In this document: positions 1-12,799 of the stretch, one piece after another
How the letters are laid out: the number at the start of each line of letters is the position of its first letter
How positions within the stretch are numbered: position 1 is the first letter of the stretch
Source of the DNA: Phymatolithon calcareum
Taxonomy: Eukaryota > Rhodophyta > Florideophyceae > Hapalidiales
Reading direction: 5' to 3'
NCBI GenBank assembly: GCA_977006965.1
Contig: OZ345382.1
Coordinates: 1-64,000, forward strand
DNA length: 64,000 bases
Notes under the pieces: generated by a model
The model's input: the letters and a program-made list of their open reading frames with translations, nothing else
Told to the model about the DNA's origin: nothing
Database searches by the model: none
Translations under genes and position numbers: made by a program

Positions 1-350
1 AAAGTGGAAGTGGAGGACAGTGGAAAGTGGGAAGTGGAACGTGGGAAAGTGGACGTGGAAAAGTGGAAAGTGGCAGTGGAACGTCACGTAGAGTGGAAAG
101 TGGCTAGTGGAAGTGGTGAAGTGGCAAGTGGACAAGTGGAACGTGGACAGTGGGAAAGTGGCAAGTGGAAAGTGGAAAGTGGAAAGCTGGCAACGTGGAA
201 CCGTGGAAAGTGGACGTGGCAAGTGGCCCGTGAGTGGAAAGTGGCAAAGTGGAAAGTGGGAAAGTGGCCACGTGAAAGTGTGACAGTGGACAAGTGGCAA
301 GTGGCAAAGTGGAACAGTGGCCCTGGACCCTAGGTGGCACGTGGAAAGTG
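1..350. repeat. Degenerate (AAAGTGG)n heptamer array
   Basis: The + strand is a run of short G-rich units, mostly GTGGAAA with GTGGCAA, GTGGACA and GTGGGAA variants, drifting in phase. Open frames across it on both strands are a by-product of the repeat and are not called as genes. The array runs off the left edge. It is followed by about 60 bases of degenerate CCTA-rich sequence and then the (CCCTATT)n array. Confidence 0.85.
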
Positions 351-407
351 TCTATGTCCTACCTATTCACGTTCCTATACTGTCCTAGCGGCAAGTCCCT
401 AGTGGCT

Positions 408-1354
408 ACACCTATTCCTATTCCCTATTCCCTATTCCCTATTCCCTATCCCTATTCCCTATACCTCCCTATTCCCTATTCCCCTATTCCCTATTCCCTA
501 TTCCCCCTATTCCCTATTCCCTATTCCCTATTCCCTATTCCCTATTCCCTATTCCCTATTCCCTATTCCCTATTCCCTATTCCCTATTCCCTATCCCCCT
601 ATTCCCTATTCCCTATTCCCTATTCCCTATTCCCTATTCCCTATTCCCTATTCCCTATTCCCTATTCCCTATTCCCTATTCCCTATTCCCTATTCCCTAT
701 TCCCTATTCCCTATTCCCTATTCCCTATTCCCTATTCCCTATTCCCTATTCCCTATTCCCTATTCCCTATTCCCTATTCCCTATTCCCTATTCCCTATTC
801 CCTATTCCCTATTCCCTATTCCCTTATTCCCTATTCCCTATTCCCTATTCCCTATTCCCTATTCCCTATTCCCTATTCCCTATTCCCTATTCCCTATTCC
901 CTATTCCCTATTCCCTATTCCCTATTCCCTATTCCCTATTCCCTATTCCCTATTCCCTATTCCCTATTCCCTATTCCCTATTCCCTATTCCCTATTCCCT
1001 ATGCCCTATTCCCTATTCCCTATTCCCTATGCCCTATTCCCTATTCCCTATTCCCTATTCCCTATTCCCTATTCCCTATTCCCTATTCCCTTATTCCCTA
1101 TTCCCTATTCCCTATTCCCTATTCCCTATTCCCTATTCCCTATTCCCTATTCCCTATTCCCTTATTCCCTATTCCCTATTCCCTATTCCCTATTCCCTAT
1201 TCCCTATTCCCTATTCCCTATTCCCTATTCCCTATTCCCTATTCCCTATTCCCTATTCCCTATTCCCTATTCCCCTATTCCCTATTCCCCTATTCCCTAT
1301 TCCCTATTCCCTATTCCCTATTCCCTATCCCTATTCCCTATTCCCTATTCCCTA
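408..1354. repeat. (CCCTATT)n heptamer satellite, about 950 bp
   Basis: Near-perfect head-to-tail copies of CCCTATT (AATAGGG on the other strand), with occasional variants such as a GCCCTAT unit near 1000-1030 and units with one base more or less. Seven bases repeated give a stop-free 21-base cycle, so the long open frame here (a repeating FPIPYSL peptide) is an artefact. The G-rich strand points left, the orientation expected of a left chromosome end, but non-identical repeat DNA lies further left. This is therefore internal or subtelomeric in the assembly. Confidence 0.95.
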
Positions 1355-1372
1355 GATGTTGTGACCCTATAG

Positions 1373-3079
1373 TTTGGATTCAGTATTTTACAAAGTATCT
1401 CACGAAATTCTTCGTGTATTCGAAACTGTACGTCTTCTTCTATGACCAAGCACCACGGTAATGCCCACGCTCTCCTCGAAGACATTTTTGATGTCTCCCC
1501 CACGTCGACAAACTCCCAGATCGTCTATTGGACTTATTCATCTCGTGCGGGACTGCGACGGTGCTTCGGAATCTCGTCATTCGTCAAGTCCGCGCGCCGC
1601 CCATTGGGGAAACAATGAAGCCGAGTATGCCATAATATACGCTCGCCGCTGACTGCTCTTCTCGCAAGCGTTAATGGTTTGTCGACTTTTCTCTTCCCCA
1701 AACGCACGGCGAAGGTCTTGCCCCGGACTCCCTGGAACTGCGCTCAGTCATCGCTCTCTCGGCAGGCTCCGCTGCGAAGACAATTGGGCAAATGATTTCA
1801 GCCTTGAAACGGTTGACGTCGCATTTTGATAGCTCCCCTGTGGCGGAGGGTTGGACTCTTTTCGTGCGATTGTCTTTTCATTTGCATATATGTCCAACTC
1901 CATTGCAATTTAGAGCCGCTTTCGCCTATCAGGTTTGAAACCTTTGGCTTCTCCTTGTAAGCAGAATACCCTTGCGGGAGCTACTTCCTTTCAGTACCGA
2001 TCGCCACCCTCGCTCATGGAAATCAACGAAAACTCGGCCGCGATGAAGAACGATTGTAAAGATGATTTTTAGTTTTGGCCGATTAACACAGAGACATCGC
2101 TCATGTCACCGCTCTTGCAGCCCGCACGTGACACCATCAGGTCGGCGCACTGGACATTCGTGTGGTAACTCGCTGTCACTGATATTGACCTCCCCTGTCT
2201 CTTTATTAGAACATTAGTTCTTCCCGCAATCGTTTGTACAGGTGTTCCGCAGCACCGAACATCACAGTAAAATGTACAAAACGACACAGGGCTAATTGAA
2301 ATAAACATCATTCACTCGCTCAAAGGTGCATACCATCCACCACTTGAAGAACATCTGAGATGGGGCTTTTGGAGACACCGAATTTTAATTGAACAGGACG
2401 TCGGCCTTCCTACAGAGAAGGACTTGGGTTTCTTGTTTGCCCCGTTCCGGAAAAATTGTACTCAACTGCGAAGCGATTGCTCTACTTTTTAATTGAACAG
2501 TGCGTGAATATATACTCCGCGTTAAACTCATGTAACCTACCTGATAATATAATGTCTCCGACTTCCAGAACGCGTATGTACAGTCCTATGCTCGCGCACT
2601 GTTTGCTATTACCTGATTCGGTGCAAGCAAATCCAGAGCCATCTCATTCAATGGTTATCTCAACATGGTCTGATGGTCTCCGTGGAAGGCTTAGTGGGAC
2701 CGGGAGCTTCCTCCAACAACACTTCGCTTTCCTACATTCCATCCTCCTTACAGCGTTTAACTGGCCTCATAGATCTGCAAAAGGATCCATTAAAACCCGT
2801 TGCCTACACAGAACGCAAAAACCCGAAATCAGAGCCATATTTATTTTGCGGTCCAACTGACGAGTTATGATACAAGTACAAAATCCTATTTTTCGAATTA
2901 TTTCTCGCTCAGAAACTTTAGGAACACATTACCACCTTTTTTCGCAATCAATTATAGATAGGACAGCGATGCAGGTACTTTCTAGCAAAAATCAATCGCG
3001 CTGTCTATTTTATTTTTAAATTTTTGAAGGTCTCATTCTTAACGTTTTCGAAAATAATATACGTAATATTTTTGTCATT
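1373..3079. other. Gene-poor stretch, nothing recognised
   Basis: Only short open frames with no family I recognise. Frames near 1461-1652 and 2456-2860 have no convincing start context or motif. The last 200 bases are AT-rich and lead into the first Copia remnant. This may be decayed transposon DNA. Confidence 0.5.
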
Positions 3080-5110
3080 GTGTTATATCTGAGAATCAAG
3101 TCATCTTTATCACGCTCACGGGCTCCAGAAATTCTACAGCTCGCAGTGAAAGCCGTGAACGACACAACAGGACCGGAGGATTTGTGTACAACTCTTCTCG
3201 TCTTTGGAGCACTTCCAAAGCCCGCCCGTCCATCATTTGCGCCCAAACAAGTAGAGCGGGCGAGAGCTATGGATCTTGCAATCAACGAAGTTGCGAAGGT
3301 ACATGCAAAGGCAAGAGTCAAATTTGGTTTAAAACATATCGGACCTGCTGGCGGGGAGAAAATCGACCTTGACAAATTATTCCCCGGAGCACATGTTCTC
3401 GTCTATCGCAAAAAGATCAAGAAGTGGGAAGGACCTTTTCCATTTATTGACAAGTGTAGAGAGACTGTTTGTGTGCAGCTTCCTCATGGGCGCCAAATAT
3501 TTCGCTCAAGCGTCTTCAAACTAGCCCCACTCGATTCCATGTCATCTGATTCACACAACGTATGGAAACTTGGAGATGATATCAATACATATGATTTCAC
3601 TGAAGCGAGAAATAAGGAGCTGGAAGTTCTAAACAAAAGAAACGTATTTGCGACTGTGAAAAGATCCGATGTGCCCAAAGACGCACGAATTTACAAACTC
3701 GGCTGGGTGGACAAAGTGAAAGTTATGGATAACGGGAGTACCACTTAAAATCAAGAATAATTGCGCGACACTATTTGGATGCAGGGGCAGCATCAATCCC
3801 AACCCGTTCTCCAACTGTAACACGTTGGGCACAGCGACTTGCTTTTTCTCTTGCTGCAATGTGCCCGGAGCGAGAGACATATGTAAGACACATATCACAG
3901 GCGTATGTTCAGAGCGAATCCACTCTATCACGCAAGATTTATCTCGAGCCGCTCACAGAAATGAATATAGGCAACAGCTGCGTATTGAGAGCAGTCAAAC
4001 AATTGTATGGAATACCCCAATCTGGACTATATTGGTTTGATACCTACCATAAGCATCACACAGATCGCTTAAATATGACTGCATCCGCAGCGGATAGCTG
4101 TTTCTTATACCACCGTGCGAATAAGGAATCACCGGATCCCAGCGTTATTCCAAATTTCGTGATTCTACAATTGGACGATACATTGGGAAACGGCGACGAA
4201 GAATTCCTGGATACCGAGCTGAGAGAAGTTAAACGGTTTGACTGCAAGCTGCGTCTGATTTTGAAAGAAGGAGTGAGTGTAGGCTTCAATGGATCTATTG
4301 TGACGCGACTCTCTAAAAATGTGTACAAGAAAAGTTATAATCCGATCATCCAAAGAACGACCAAGAGCTTGTAAGCATAAGAGCAAAATTGCAGTACATT
4401 GGAGGATGCACCCGCCCTGATATTGCTGGTCAAGTCCAGGTGATGGCAAAGGAGGTCAACAAACCTACTAAAACTACGTTTAAGAAAATGGGGAAAATCA
4501 TCGGATACTGCAACAACACAATTGATGATGGAATGAAGTTTGTGACTTTAAATCCCCTGACATTGCGTCTAATGCTATTCAAAGATTCATCATTTGCAAA
4601 TGCTGATGGTTTGTCTTCTCAATTGGGGTTTGTCCTTTTACTTGCCGATGACACCGGACGCTGTAATGTTATTCACTACGGTTCTATACGATGTCGCCGC
4701 GTTTCTCGTTCGGTCATGGCTGCAGAGCTACTTGCGCTAGTCTACGGTTTCGAGTAATCGTTTGTCATGAAGCATACTTTGGACGCTGCACTCGACCGCA
4801 GCATACCGCTGGATGTATTTGTGGACTCCAGATCTGTGTTCAACACCATTGCGAAAGGTGCGAACACCTTAGAGAAGCGATTACAGATTGACGCCAATAG
4901 GGAATAGGGAATCGCACAAGACGGGAGAAATTAGAACAATCGGCCGGATACCAGGCATATGAAATCCTGCTGACGCCCTTACACGAGAGACATTGGTTAA
5001 CTCGGCACATCCCCTACGAGAACTACTTCGCACTACCGGCTTGAAATTAAGGGTGAGGGACGGGCTTCGGATACATCTCAGTAACCCGAATCGAAAATCG
5101 AAAAAGAAAA
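3080..5110 (+). pseudogene. Ty1/copia remnant 1 (integrase C-terminus, RT, RNase H)
   Basis: Pol fragments in Copia order are readable across several frames. At 3080-3748 is the integrase tail (with LLVFGALPKPARPSF) leading into the RT start (ELEVLNKRNVFATV, KLGWVDKVK). At 3775-4374 is the RT core with AYVQSE, KQLYGIPQSGLYW and the catalytic-box variant QLDDTLG. At 4389-4757 is the RNase H region with GCTRPDIAGQ, SSQLGFVLLLADD and SVMAAELLALVYGFE. A last piece near 4770-5040 includes DVFVDSRSVFNTIAKG. Stops and frameshifts at 3748, near 4374 and near 4757, and an insertion near 4900, show it is dead. Gag and protease are missing upstream, so the copy is 5'-truncated. Confidence 0.9.
4896..4912 (+). 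repeat. Short AATAGGG run inside the Copia RNase H
   Basis: Two full AATAGGG heptamers plus AAT interrupt the conserved stretch LQIDAN...SHKTG of remnant 1. This is the same heptamer as the satellite at 408-1354, seen on its G-rich strand. It may be a repair-associated insertion or chance. Confidence 0.55.
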
Positions 5111-5147
5111 ATTGTGAGTGTGGAGGAACTAACCACAAAGGCTGTAT

Positions 5148-5600
5148 TGTTACTTCCTGTGGACGGCAATGTGCCATGAAGTATATAACATGTACACGTT
5201 CTAACAACCATTGGCCATCTCTCAGAATTTATTGCGTATTCCATGATGTAGTCTACTTGTTCACCTACAGTATTTCCAGTAACTCTCATAGTTACACGAA
5301 ACCCAGGAATGGGTATAAAAGGCGATGGCGACTAGCGCCGGATGTAGAAAAGATAACAGCAGAAGAAAAACAACAAAAAACCAAAAGGAATTGATTTCCT
5401 CTCGAAAGCCACATTATTGTACTCTACTTTCCTCAAGGTGCTCGAAGTCGCCGACTGGCAACTTCGCCACCTAAGGTGGTGGGACACCTCACCTCGTTCG
5501 AAGGCCACTACTTCCACCGAGAGGTAGGACCTGGTTTGTTGGCTAGTGAGTCACGGATCTGTTCTCACGACTGGTTTGCTGTCGTGGTTGCGGACGTGTG
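5148..5600 (+). promoter_or_regulatory. Possible LTR between the two Copia remnants, with TATA box
   Basis: The segment lies between the RNase H end of remnant 1 and the gag-like start of remnant 2, both on the + strand, where an LTR is expected. It starts with TGTTACTTCC after an A-rich stretch and has TATAAAAG at 5314-5321. I could not find a second copy, so the limits and the LTR call itself are tentative. Confidence 0.35.
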
Positions 5601-8600
5601 ATTCGAATCATTGAGAGTCTTGACATTTCCCCAGAGAAGCATCTCTCAATCCTCCCACGGACGGTTAAAGCCTCAATATCGGCCCTTCTTCGGCTTCAAA
5701 CACTCAAGCGCGTACCCAAACTTTGCAACTACTCTGCGATTATCGATAGACCTGAGCAAGATCTTAAACCAACTCACGAGTGACCTAGCAAAATATTACT
5801 CTGCCCGTGGATCTCTATACACAAGAAGAAAATCAGAACTTCATAGTCTTGCTAGATATCAAGCGGTGTACTATGCTAACAACTTTTATGTGCACTTAGC
5901 GCCCCTGAACGTCTAGAGTGTTTGATGAATATGATTGAGAACAATTCTCTCGCTGGTACCTTCTTTTACAATGAAGTATTCCAGCAGGTCCCGACCTTAG
6001 AAGCCGCTTTTCAAGAGCTATTTACTTGTCATATAGAAGCTCCAACATGTCCGCAAATCTTAGATAATAGCGAAATCTGAAAATATGAAGATTTCAGTCA
6101 GCATGTGACTCTTAGTGTGACGCTATGACAATGCTGTACGAGAGGGAACTTAACTGGATAACGTCTATCATCATCTTGCTCTTCTCTTGGAAGTCCTTGA
6201 ATCGGCAATTATCTCGCAGTGGACGGTGCAAACTCTTGCACAGAACTTGAGGAATACTGAAACGAGTGTCTTTCGGTCATTCGTAAACAGGAGATATAAG
6301 ATTCACGAACGGCGAGTTCTCTCAACATCGATTTAGTGAAACCAATCCCAAATTGCCTTCTATCTCGAAGGATACTTTTCTAACGCAGCCTCTTGTTTCC
6401 ATAAGTTCCGCATTATCAAAGATAATGGAAGCTTTGTACGCCACAGCTAGTCCACGCTATGGAGCGGATAACCATGTTAATAAGCTCATTAGGAATAACG
6501 GTTTTCGTAATGGAATTCGCATGCTATGTCCTTCTTGTAGATCTGATTCGAGACTGCCCCAAAGTTCTCAAAGCTGCTATTGTAAATATTGTATTTGATC
6601 TCATTCCCGATGAATAAATTTCATCACTATCAGTAAACAAAATATTTGATGTTGCACAAGACCTTCCAGATAAATAATGGATAACCTTATCGACAGATAT
6701 TATGGTTGTTGGTATTGAACCTTCTACTGTACAGGAAGTCAAAACCCATCAAGAACCAGACATCCCTCAAACTATGTACACTAGACTTTTACCTTGGGCA
6801 GATCAGCTTTAAATTATTTCTGAAACACGGACAAGCGATAGAGTGATGTCTGCTCTCGAAACACCTCAAAAGAATGAATATCGCAGAATTTCAATAGTTA
6901 CGGTCACTGCTGCTATTTCTCCATCTTTACTAGAAATCAACAAAAAAAATTATTCCAATGATCTTCAAGGAATGAAGCATAAGTCTGCAGAATTCAAATG
7001 TGTAATGATTGACAATGGTGCCGCAAAATCTCCAACTGGTCCTCCTGCTTACATGAGGTATTTCGTTCATACAGCACCGAGACCGTATTTGTGCCCAAGC
7101 AGTCGTGCGCCAAAGACATTTGTCATGTCGTGGTACAAGTATTTGGAATTGCTTCTATTCGTATGCCAATCGGATCTGATGTATTCTTAACCTTTGATGT
7201 CGACTTCGTAGATTACGATATCCCGCTTATCTTTGGACTTTTTGATTACCGAAAGCTCAAATGAAACTCAAACGTGAACGACAACACTTTTACGAACCAT
7301 CCGTCTGGTGCTGTCGTCCCTGTCACGTTCATAGAACGAATCAAAGGATCAGGTGGTCATCTATACATCAAATGTACAGTGAAAAACGTACTGTTCACCG
7401 AGACAGAACTATGGCACAATCAATTCGGAATAATAGCTTGAGAAATCACTAGTTACCTTCGTAAGAAGGCTGCTCGGAAAACATTCAACGCAAACGTTTC
7501 AAAAACGTAGGAGGAAATAATTAAGAAATGTTCTCCCTGTCATACATGGGCTCCGAGAGCTTATTGTTTCCGAATTTCCTTCCAAAGGAAAGAAATAGTG
7601 TTCAAACATGAAATCGAAGGCAATATTTGCTTTATCAATGGTGAAGCTGTTTTTGCGCATCATCGACAGATGAATCCTATCGCGAAAATCAAGATGAAGC
7701 AGACAGCATAGTACAGGTAGAATCTCATTGTCGATTTCAGTGTTCATCGAACACCCTTCGGATATTGCACTTGATCAAGGAGAGAACTTCTTTTGAGACT
7801 TCTTTCAAAATTCCTGCTCAATTATTTGAATACTACGACGGGCATTCCACTAGCGTCATCAAACTATTCGCCACTTTGTGAAAGTGACAAAGGTCAAATT
7901 AGTCCCGTTTATAATATGCTAAAAGAAGATTTTGTCCTCATGGACAAGAATATCCTCCTATCACTTTCAGTACATATATAAAATACGACCACGAGACCTG
8001 ACGGGATTATATCATGTCTTCTTCTTTTCGGTACAGTTACCCGCCTTCCACTTTCCGACGAATCCACTATGGCCCCAGCTGAAAAGCAGTGATTTGAAGA
8101 CCCGGCAGCAGCCCGGAAAGATCTGTAAGCAAGTACTGCTTAACGACGTGTTCCAGCAACGCTGAAACACCGAGCAGGTGTTCTTTATCCTGTCTTCTAG
8201 TTTGGAGACAAAGTGAAAATTATCGAAAAGGCGCCATCGTTTTGAATGGCCTTACACAGTCCACAGCTAGAAACACAGAAAAATGTCTTTCTGCAGATCG
8301 ACAATAATATAAAGCGTTTTTCAACTTCTCTCGTAAAGCGAGGTAACTCTAATGACCCTATAAAAAATTCTATGGAAGTTATGGAGCCGGCCAGAAAACC
8401 CGAACAGCCTTCTACTGCAGCGATTGTGCCACCGGAATCGAATCCAGTCCCTCATGTTCCTGTGGAGATAGTCACCGAGTTTGTCAATCTTCACGAGATA
8501 TTTGGAAATTTCCCTCAGGCTCTTGAAACCCACATCTTTACTCTTAACCGTTTCTATTGTCAACTTTTGCAGAAAGCGAGGTCGCCAGGCTCCAGAAAAA

Positions 8601-10130
8601 GTGTGCAAAATCTGTTTTTGCCCTCCTGTGGTTCATAAAAAGAAAGACCCTCATTTCAACGATGCCAAGAATTCCGAAGTTGAACAACTACTGAATAAGG
8701 GAAATTACGAATTCGTAAGAGGAACAGATTTACCTGAAGATGACGCTATTCTTCAGTCGCGTTTCTTACTTACAATAAAGAACTTTTAAAAGCACGACGA
8801 CCAATACAAGGTTCATTTGGTAATTATAGGAAACATGGACCCTGAAAAGCCTCTATTTGTAAACGAAGCACCAACTGTTCTCAACTCTTCCATTCGTCTT
8901 AGACTTGCGCTAATCGTTCCTCACGGTTTTAAAATATGGAGTAGCGAAATATCACAAGCTCTCTTCAAAGTGATAAGCCCCTCCGTAGAACTGCTTATGT
9001 TCGACCACCGAAATGTGAGAACATTCTACAATGTATTGGAGCACCTTTTGGAACCATACGCCGAGGAGTTAAAGTCCAATATTGTCTATGTGACTATCTC
9101 TGATATTGTTGACCAACGTTTTAAGATTGTCATAGTGGTGAATTTGGCGTGCAGTCCTCAGTTCTCGATCTATGTCTATCATATAAGTTTGTAGGATCAA
9201 TGTTCGAAGGAATTCATGTCACTCAAGTCGATGGCACTTGTCGAGGAGGCACACCAGCGTTCAACAAGATAGAAGAAGAAAAATCGCAAAGCTTCGATTG
9301 CATGCGGAGGACAAACTCCTTCCTCATACGGACCAACCGATTCTGTATTGACGAACACGAGACTGGAGATTCTATCATGCATCAGAACGACTATTGCACA
9401 ATATTAAGAAGCGGATAAGTCATTTGCAGTGACCTTCGCGTCAGGTTGCAGACAAGTTCCATATTTCACAACATGTACAAGGCCCGAAGTTTTGTGTGAC
9501 AATTCTCAGTCCTTTCAAGTCAAAGCTGAGCATTGCACCATTTAAGATACTAGTTTTCTGAGCAAATCCATTAAGACAGTAAACAGTCCACCTCATCTCG
9601 TGTATCTCCCTCTCGACTTTCCATCAGTATACATGGCTGGATACTAGGACGCTTCTTTTGCAAACAACCCGGACCTATCTTCCCAGATTGGATTCATCGT
9701 TCTCGCGAAAGACAAACATGAAAACACAGATATAATACACTATTGTTCATGGAAGTCAGAGTGCGCTACTAGATCCATTCTCCGCGCAGAATTCATGAAA
9801 TTCACCCGTTGCCTCGATAGCGCACGATCTTTCAACAATTCTCTGTAGAAAAGTATCAAAAGTCTTGCTCACGGATTCAAAGTGCCTGTATGGGACTATC
9901 ACAGGCTTAGTACAGTATCAGAGAAAAGACTTCTTATCGATATCGCAGCTATTTGTGAGAGCTATACTAACGAGGATATGTCGAATGTCGCCCATGTGAC
10001 TTCAAAGCAAAATTTTGCTGACGTTTTCACGAAGAAAAACGAAAGTGCAAATATGCTACAAGATATTATGTCCGCTGGGTGCATCACGCGCTCAGTCAAT
10101 AAATGGATCATGGCGGAGAAATGGAAATAG
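5600..10130 (+). pseudogene. Ty1/copia remnant 2 (gag to RNase H, heavily decayed)
   Basis: Pieces follow the order gag, protease, integrase, RT, RNase H through many stops and frameshifts. Gag-like frames lie at 5611-5916 and 6353-6598, the latter with a Cys pair (CPSC). A protease-like VMIDNGAAKSPTG is near 7006. The pre-integrase/integrase zinc region begins near 7330 (TELWHNQFG) and runs to about 7800. The integrase tail is near 8246-8640. The RT start is near 8650-8800 (FVRGTDLPEDDAILQSRFLLTIKNF) and RT core near 8820-9150. The RNase H end is at 9850-10130 (EKRLLIDIAAICE, NFADVFTKKNES). It belongs to the same broad lineage as remnant 1. The two may once have been tandem, but I see no shared LTR copy at 10140. 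Confidence 0.85.
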
Positions 10131-12360
10131 AAAATCAATAATTGCTTTAGAATATTCTCTCTTTTAAGATGTTTTTGAATTTTTTCGCAAACTTTTCAAT
10201 CCGGTTTCAGGCGTTTAGCTAAGAGTTTGAGTGTCATTGAGCTGGCCAGCACGGCGCACGGCAAGTTTCCAACGATTGGACGAAGGCACTCTGCAAATGT
10301 AGACACACTCCTAAACGCCCTTTCCCGGCACTATTTCTTCCGCTTTTTCGATTAGGGAAACGAGGAACGCTTTAAGAAGTCATGCCATATTCTGCACTTC
10401 CCCCAAGTTCTGTGCTTTGCCAGGTTCTGTAGCTCTCCAGAACAGGACATAAGCATCCTGAAGAGTCCTGAACAGCAGACTCGGCAGGGATAAGTAAAGT
10501 GGCAAGGTCAAGAAGACTTTGCTAGCTTATATTTCCTTTCTCAGCCGGTTTTTTTGATCGACAGAGACGGTCACAATTTGAAGTGTCGTCTATGAATTGA
10601 CAAGACATCGGCGTCGGCGAATCTATCCATTACCACAGTTTTGCGTGTTCTGATTTGAGTTTCCCTCATGAGATTCAGTAAACAGATTTTCGAAAGGAAT
10701 TCCGATCGTGCCGTGCCGGACCGTGAGTAACGAGAAATTGCTTCTCACGTTGCGTAAAACGACACCACGACCCGGAAAGGAGTAAAGTGTCTGGAACGTA
10801 GTTCAACGTGCTGTTCTGCACGGAGAGCATGAACGAAATCCATGGTCCAGCGATTGCGTGGAAAACAATGCGATGTCAAATTTTCAGATTTACCCTAAAC
10901 GTGTGATAGCAATCGAGTGCTCGGGATGTTCCTAGGAGGCCAGACAGAGCTAATGCAATTTCAATTTTTAAAAAAAGGACTGTAAATCAGATCAGTCGAC
11001 CCGAGTTTCTGTTTCGATTGGATCGATGACACTTCTGATCCCATTTTCGTCATTTCTCTTTGACGACATGAATTCTTTTTTTGCCCAGAAAGCGGAAACA
11101 TTTGCACTGGGGGGGTGACCGGTGCCAATGACATTACTAAACTACCTTCCAGCACAGAGCCAGGTGTATGAAAAAACCAACGTGTTTGTGTTGAGTGCCC
11201 ATGTATTCAGTACGCTACGGAAAATGTCGAGCGCAATGTCAAAATCATTGTTCTATCCCATGGAAGTCTCCAAAAGTATAGCTCTAGGTTACCAAAAATT
11301 CTAAGACACATTGTAAATATTAGAGCCGTCTTAGTCGAACGGAGAACAGAAAGGAGAGCAGCATCTGCTTAAGATAGTCTCAAAGTTTCAATTTTCGGAG
11401 AATTTTAAGAACCGTCATGGTATTGAGGGAAGAGGACTTGATGCTGTTCCTGAAGAGATTGCGAACTCATGGGAAGCGATCTTATGGCGAAAAATACGAC
11501 TGTCCGGTTCAAAGAGCAGGATTAGAAAATGTAAAAAGACAAACAAGACAGTCAGGATTAAGTTGCATTGTATAGACGAGCATAATAGTGCTGAATTGAA
11601 CTTCACGGGAAGTATTACAGCAACGTTGATATATTCACAGCTGTAATCCGGCGCAGAAATGAGGCGTAATGTGCGGCGAATAGAGATGCGCAAGTGCAGT
11701 TCTTACAGCAAAATCATAATTGGGAAAATCAGTCAGCAGTCACTTTTAGTGCAAGACAAGCATGCAAATGGAGCATTGTACGAACTGTACTTTCTCGAGT
11801 CGATAGAAAAGGAGTTTATAGGAGAGCATCTCATGACGGTACACTGGAAAAGAGAGAATTAGAAGCGAATATTACGATCGTATAATTCTGGTGGAAGGAG
11901 GGGAAGCCGTATCTCAATTCTAAGCATGTGCAGCGGAAAGGAAAGAAAAGATAAAGGGGAGCATGAGGCAGCAAGAAGGATCAGTTATCGAGCAATGAAA
12001 ATGTAAAGAAGAAAACATAAGAAGTGCTGCGCTGACTGAGTCAACGAAATTAAAGGACAGCTCGATAGTGCAGGCGCTGGTGCTGTTGTCCGTGGCCTCC
12101 TGCTCCAAATCCAGAAATGAACGCTCTCGCGTATGTAGTATTTCAGAATTATCATGCGGCGACACAATATGAGAATTCTGAAGTACTATAGTATTAGAGA
12201 CTTTAGTCCGATCAAAAGATACGATCAAGTACGACGGTGATACCCAACGACATTCTTCAGATAGTTAGACGGTCCCAAGTACGAAGATGTAACGTACAGT
12301 AATTTATCGTGAGCACGTCCAGCATGCTGAACGGTTGATGCACGCTCATGCATTATATAA
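10131..12360. other. Gene-poor stretch, nothing recognised
   Basis: No open frame over about 100 codons has recognisable motifs. I did not find a 3' LTR for Copia remnant 2 at its expected place just after 10130. Confidence 0.5.
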
Positions 12361-12366
12361 TATGTT

Positions 12367-12790
12367 ATGACATGCTACATGGCTCTGGACAAAATTTCAA
12401 CGCGACACGGAATTTTAAGTGAAGCGCAAGTTTACTGCCAATACAGTTGGCCACTCAATGTGAAAACCTGTAAATTTGGTTGCGAGGAAACCCCCGAGCA
12501 CCTGATTTTAATGTGCGATAGACGTTCCGTCTCCATACGTATGTTTACTCGTCGAGTGAGTGCAAAACCTGTAGAACAGCTATGCCTAAAATGCATTTTT
12601 CAAATGCCATCTTCCAACTCAAGCTTGGCTACCCGCGTCTTCCCGCTCAAATTTTGTCTCACAAACCTGGAGACATGATTGATGCCGCTGTCAGAAATCA
12701 TGTTGAACAGGGCTTCATTCACGTAGGACATCATCATCTGCGCCTTGAACAATGTTCCATTCTACTCGAAATATTTTCCGAATGATGCCA
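12367..12790 (+). pseudogene. Non-LTR element tail fragment with Cys/His motif
   Basis: A short frame carries TCKFGCEETPEHLILMC, the C-x(3-4)-C...H-x(4)-C signature seen at the C-terminus of many LINE-type polyproteins. The same signature appears on the - strand near 24050 (CACNSGSKETTEHLILRC) and near 32930. No RT domain is attached, so this is a 5'-truncated remnant of that family, called family D here. Confidence 0.6.
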
Positions 12791-12799
12791 CTCTTGTGG

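Noticed and set aside
4-340. Open frames on both strands in the first 340 bases
   Set aside because: They are produced by the AAAGTGG-type repeat, with Trp/Lys/Val or Pro/Leu/Ser bias following the repeat unit.
294-1372. A 353-codon open frame encoding FPIPYSL repeats
   Set aside because: It is a translation of the (CCCTATT)n satellite, which lacks stops in every frame; there is no independent sign of coding.
5148-10130. A complete Copia element with two LTRs between 5148 and 10700
   Set aside because: Only one LTR-like segment was seen and no target duplication, so I list a remnant only.
10131-10700. 3' LTR of the second Copia remnant
   Set aside because: No similarity to 5148-5600 or to the Copia LTRs at 20382 and 25443 could be seen.
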